Source: Paenibacillus melissococcoides
GTDB taxonomy: Bacteria; Bacillota; Bacilli; Paenibacillales; Paenibacillaceae
DNA: 64,000 nucleotides
Assembly: GCA_944800085.1 (NCBI GenBank)
Contig: CALYLO010000006.1
Location: forward strand, 372,001 to 436,000
Direction of reading: 5' to 3'
Positions 61,449 through 64,000 of this stretch are shown here, one piece after another. The notes beneath the pieces are model-generated. The model did not search any database, had not been told where the DNA came from, and saw nothing but the letters and a program-made list of their open reading frames with translations. The stretch's first letter is position 1; each line of letters begins with the position of its first letter. A program made the position numbers and the translations under genes.

Positions 61449-62386
61449 CCGATTCACAACATGTTACCTCCGCTTCAGCGGATGCGGAGCAGCCGCGGCT
61501 GGCCGCGATGGAAGGCGCCGGCGGTTCCCCGGTCCGGACAGGAGGAGCCGATCTGCACACCCATACGGAGGCTTCCGACGGAATGACCCGGCCGGAAGAG
61601 AATGTCCGCTTGGCGAAGGAGGCCGGGCTTGAAGCGTTGGCCATTACCGATCATGACACGGTGGCCGGCATCGGCGAGGCGCTCGCCGCCGGCCGGCGCT
61701 TGGGCATCGAGATTGTCCCCGGCGTCGAGATCAGCACGGTGGAGGAGGGCATCGATATCCATGTGCTCGGTTATTTCGTCCGAGTGGAGGACGAGCGGTT
61801 CCTGCAGCGGTTGAGCGAGCTGCGCGCGGTCCGGGACCGCCGGAACGAGATGCTGATCGCGAAGCTGAACGAGTTGGGCATTCCGCTGACGATGGAGGAG
61901 GTTCTGTCCGGCCTCCGCCGTCCGCTGTCGCCGGGAGAGACGGTAGGCCGCCCGCATATCGCGGACGCTCTCGTCCGCCGCGGCGCGGTGCGCGACATGC
62001 AGGAGGCGTTCGAGCGCTATATCGGCGTCGGCGGGGCGGCTTACGTCAATCCGCCGCGCATCCGGCCTGGCGAGGCGGTGCGCTGGATTAAGGAAGCGGG
62101 AGGCGCCGCCGTGCTCGCTCATCCGGGCATCTACGGCAATGACGAGCTGGTCGCCCGGCTGCTGGATGAATCGCCATGGGACGGCATTGAAGCATGGCAT
62201 TCGGATCATTCGGCCGCGGACGCGGAGCGGTATTTGCAGTTGGCGGAGCGGCACGGCCTGATCGCGACCGCCGGCTCGGACTTCCATGGCGCGCGGCAGG
62301 GGAAGGTGTTCCACGGCGCGCTGGGCGGCCGGCGCGTCGGGCTGGATACCGTCCGGCGCTTGCGGGAGCGAAGCGGGCGGGATTGA
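61445..62386 (+). CDS. PHP-domain phosphatase (YciV/RNase AM type)
   Basis: 313 residues. Polymerase-and-histidinol-phosphatase fold with metal-binding motifs ADLHTHTEASDG, AITDHDTVAG, PGVEIST, VLAHPGIYG and GSDFHGARQG. The family includes 3',5'-nucleoside bisphosphate phosphatases and 5'-3' exoribonuclease-like YciV. The insertion VLGYFVRVEDERFLQRLSEL is typical. A disordered N-terminal 40 residues precede the fold. AAGGAG lies 9 bases before ATG 61445. Translationally coupled to the LysR gene. Confidence 0.88.
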   Translation: MTDSQHVTSASADAEQPRLAAMEGAGGSPVRTGGADLHTHTEASDGMTRPEENVRLAKEAGLEALAITDHDTVAGIGEALAAGRRLGIEIVPGVEISTVEEGIDIHVLGYFVRVEDERFLQRLSELRAVRDRRNEMLIAKLNELGIPLTMEEVLSGLRRPLSPGETVGRPHIADALVRRGAVRDMQEAFERYIGVGGAAYVNPPRIRPGEAVRWIKEAGGAAVLAHPGIYGNDELVARLLDESPWDGIEAWHSDHSAADAERYLQLAERHGLIATAGSDFHGARQGKVFHGALGGRRVGLDTVRRLRERSGRD

Positions 62387-62432
62387 CCCTTTCTTCGTTG
62401 CATCTTCTGCAGCAGGCAATCCTGCGAAAGTA

Positions 62433-62475
62433 CAGTATTTTTCAAGGGGAACGGCCGATTTGGAGGAAAATCCTG
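62433..62475. repeat. 43-nt dispersed repeat, copy 5
   Basis: CAGTATTTT (62433-62441) and AAAATCCTG (62467-62475) pair at 8 of 9 positions around exactly 25 nt. Preceded by CCTGCGAAAGTA, similar to CCTGCGTTTATA before copy 4. Confidence 0.6.
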
Positions 62476-62483
62476 CTAAAGTG

Positions 62484-62610
62484 CAGGAATCTCCGCCTAT
62501 TGAGCCCTGACGCGTGGTTGAGACGGGGAAAAGATGCAGTTTTGCAGGAATCGTTCGCCGCGCATCTGCACTGTTTTGAAAAGATGTAATTTTGCAGGAT
62601 TTCCGCCACC
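62484..62610 (+). repeat. cluster of dispersed-repeat core motifs
   Basis: CAGGAATCT at 62484, AAAAGATGCAGTTTTGCAGG at 62529 and AAAAGATGTAATTTTGCAGG at 62579 repeat the core in tandem, 50-61 bases apart. The region 62387-62775 contains no gene and lies between convergent genes. Confidence 0.6.
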
Positions 62611-62773
62611 GCCGCCGCTTCTTTAACATGACTGTCCCGGACATGCTCCAAACTTGCTGCAGACTTGGCCCAGACATGCTCGGGATCGGCAGGATCATCG
62701 TCCCGGAAGGATCGTCTTCTCCCGAAAACGGAACCAAATGCGGAGCCGCAACGCAGACATGAACGAGAACAAA

Positions 62774-62824
62774 CAAGACGCCTGGAATGAAGGAACCGAA
62801 TGGTTCCATCTCCCAGGCGTCTTG
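62774..62824 (-). terminator. rqcH terminator
   Basis: CAAGACGCCTGG and CCAGGCGTCTTG, 12 bp perfect, with a second stem GGAACC/GGTTCC in the loop; 10 bases behind the stop. Confidence 0.8.
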
Positions 62825-62834
62825 CTTTGCTTGC

Positions 62835-64000
62835 TCAACCGCTCGTCTTGACCGAGACCGGAAGCTGTCCGACCCGATCCGCGTCCGGCGTAATGAACAG
62901 CGTCTTCTGCCGCTCGTAGATGACGAAGCCGGGCTTCGCCCCGTTCGGCTTGCGGACATGGCGGATGAGCGTATAGTCGACGGGGACGAGGCTGGAATGC
63001 TTGCCCTGGCTGAAATAGGCCGCCAACTGGGCCGCTTCCTCCAAGGTGGCGTCCCCGAACCGCTCGCTCCGGATGACGACATGCGAGCCGGGAATGTCCT
63101 TCGTGTGGAGCCAGGTGTCGTTCGGCTGGGCCAGCCGGTTGGTAACATACTCATTTTGCAAATTGTTTTTACCCACATAGATCGGTATGCCCTCGGAGGA
63201 GGTGTAGCAGTATACCGTTGGCCGCCCGTCTTTTTTCTTGCGCTTGCCCTTCCTTTCCCGAACGCGCAAATAGCCTTCCTGAACAAGCTCCTCCCGAATC
63301 TCCTGCGCATCCTGCAGATTGGCTCCCGCAAGCTGATGCAGCAGCATCTCGAAGTACCGGTTCTCTTCCTCCGCCGCGCGCATCTGCTCCTGCACGACGG
63401 CGATGCTGTTCTTCGCCTTGTTGTATTTCTTGAAAAAGCGCTGCGCGTTGTCGGAAGGCGAGAGCAGCGGGTCAAGCGGGATCGTGATCATGCCTCCCTC
63501 CTCATCATAGTAATTCGGAAGCTCGACCGAAGCGTCTCCCTTGCGAAGCATATGGAGCGAGGCGAACAGCAGCTCGCCCATCACCCGGTAGCGGTCCGCA
63601 TCCTTCGCTTCCTCCAATGTCGCTTGAAGCTTCTCCAGTTTTTTCGCGTTTTTGTCATGCTCCTGTTGGAGGAAGCGGGCCAAGTCGCCTACGCGCTGCT
63701 TGATCATGTCCCGTTCGGCCTTGTCGCCATAGAAGGCCTCCATGCAGTCGCTCATCGACTCATATTCCGTGCGGGTCCCCTCAATATGCGTAAGCGGCAG
63801 CGCCGAGAAGTAGGATTTGCCGGCTTCATCCTCGACGAGCGTCGGCTCGTAACGATGGTCCCGCACCTGTTCCATGATGCGGGAGAAGGCTTCCCACAGC
63901 GCCGGACCATCAAGAAGCCTGTCCGCGTCCGCATCCGCTTCCGCCCGGCCCGCGCCGGCGCGGTACACCATCTCCTCCGCGAGCCGGGGGCTGATCCCGG
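62835..64000 (-). CDS. rqcH: NFACT-family protein RqcH (partial, 5' end beyond window)
   Basis: C-terminal 388 or so codons of a protein usually about 570 long; the frame stays open to base 64000 with GISPRLAEEMVYRAG at the edge. Coiled-coil arms (RDMIKQRVGDLARFLQQEHD and VVQEQMRAAEEENRYFEMLL) flank the middle, and the NFACT-R domain is seen in YCYTSSEGIPIYVGKNNLQN, WLHTKDIPGSHVVIRS and YFSQGKHSSLVPVDYT. RqcH recruits Ala-tRNA to stalled 50S subunits to add poly-Ala degradation tails; older names are FbpA/YloA. A terminator follows the stop. Confidence 0.93.
   Translation of the reverse strand, partial: GISPRLAEEMVYRAGAGRAEADADADRLLDGPALWEAFSRIMEQVRDHRYEPTLVEDEAGKSYFSALPLTHIEGTRTEYESMSDCMEAFYGDKAERDMIKQRVGDLARFLQQEHDKNAKKLEKLQATLEEAKDADRYRVMGELLFASLHMLRKGDASVELPNYYDEEGGMITIPLDPLLSPSDNAQRFFKKYNKAKNSIAVVQEQMRAAEEENRYFEMLLHQLAGANLQDAQEIREELVQEGYLRVRERKGKRKKKDGRPTVYCYTSSEGIPIYVGKNNLQNEYVTNRLAQPNDTWLHTKDIPGSHVVIRSERFGDATLEEAAQLAAYFSQGKHSSLVPVDYTLIRHVRKPNGAKPGFVIYERQKTLFITPDADRVGQLPVSVKTSG

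Noticed and set aside
61475..63475. 666-codon open frame on the minus strand
   Set aside because: Antisense to the PHP gene and out of frame with rqcH, crossing the repeat region and a terminator; low-complexity Arg/Ser-rich translation.

Overview
The window looks like chromosomal DNA of a spore-forming Firmicute of the Paenibacillus type. The protein-level cues are CotS/CotSA spore-coat proteins, YlbF/YlbG, YlaN, YtxJ, CcpA, AcuA/AcuC/AcsA and S-layer-homology (SLH) proteins. TTG and GTG starts behind strong Shine-Dalgarno (SD) sequences are frequent, and genes are moderately GC-rich while some intergenic and insertion-sequence (IS) DNA is AT-rich. Genus is an inference; no rRNA or tRNA gene is visible.

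Layout. 0.2-2 kb: uppP, a small ORF and a very acidic protein. 2.1-11.4 kb: a spore-coat/glycan island, with a ytdA-ytcA-ytcB-like nucleotide-sugar operon (+), a glycosyltransferase/CotS/CotSA operon (-) and a kinase-like/CotS pair (+). 11.4-12.8 kb: a graveyard of transposase remnants. 12.8-15.2 kb: a small alarmone synthetase and an SLH-GH18 protein. 15.2-20.4 kb: an IS4-family element and an IS110-family element lying between the two halves of a chemotaxis receptor. 20.7-28.3 kb: MarR regulator, YitT, XRE regulator, AraC regulator divergent from a MATE exporter, two acetyltransferases and an APH-like kinase. 28.5-30 kb: an IS1182-family element. 30.3-38 kb: a DJ-1/PfpI protein, ytxJ, ccpA, mtnN, and acuC/acuA divergent from acsA. 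38-41.3 kb: a class A PBP. 41.7-43.2 kb: a second IS4 copy, inverted relative to the first. 43.5-54.8 kb: rpsD, a dgcP-like diguanylate cyclase, a lipoprotein, an M29 aminopeptidase, an HPr-like protein, ylaN, a Ca2+/H+ exchanger, an Asp23 protein, ftsW, yugN, an M20 amidohydrolase and a CBS protein. 54.9-64 kb: an XPB-type helicase overlapping a helicase-associated partner, ricF, ylbG, an unknown protein, a LysR regulator, a PHP phosphatase and rqcH (cut by the window end).

Connections. The 2-11 kb block probably makes UDP-uronic-acid-type sugars and puts glycan on the spore coat. CcpA, a His-less HPr-like protein and a catabolite-responsive-element (cre) candidate before acsA point to carbon control of acetate activation; AcuA and AcuC would add acetylation control.

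The most unusual signal is a dispersed intergenic repeat: a 43-nt imperfect palindrome (9-nt arms, 25-nt loop) found at 16934, 28491, 30112, 43216 and 62433. One pair of copies differs by a compensatory base-pair change. Both IS4 copies inserted at its 5' foot, generating perfect 9-bp target duplications.
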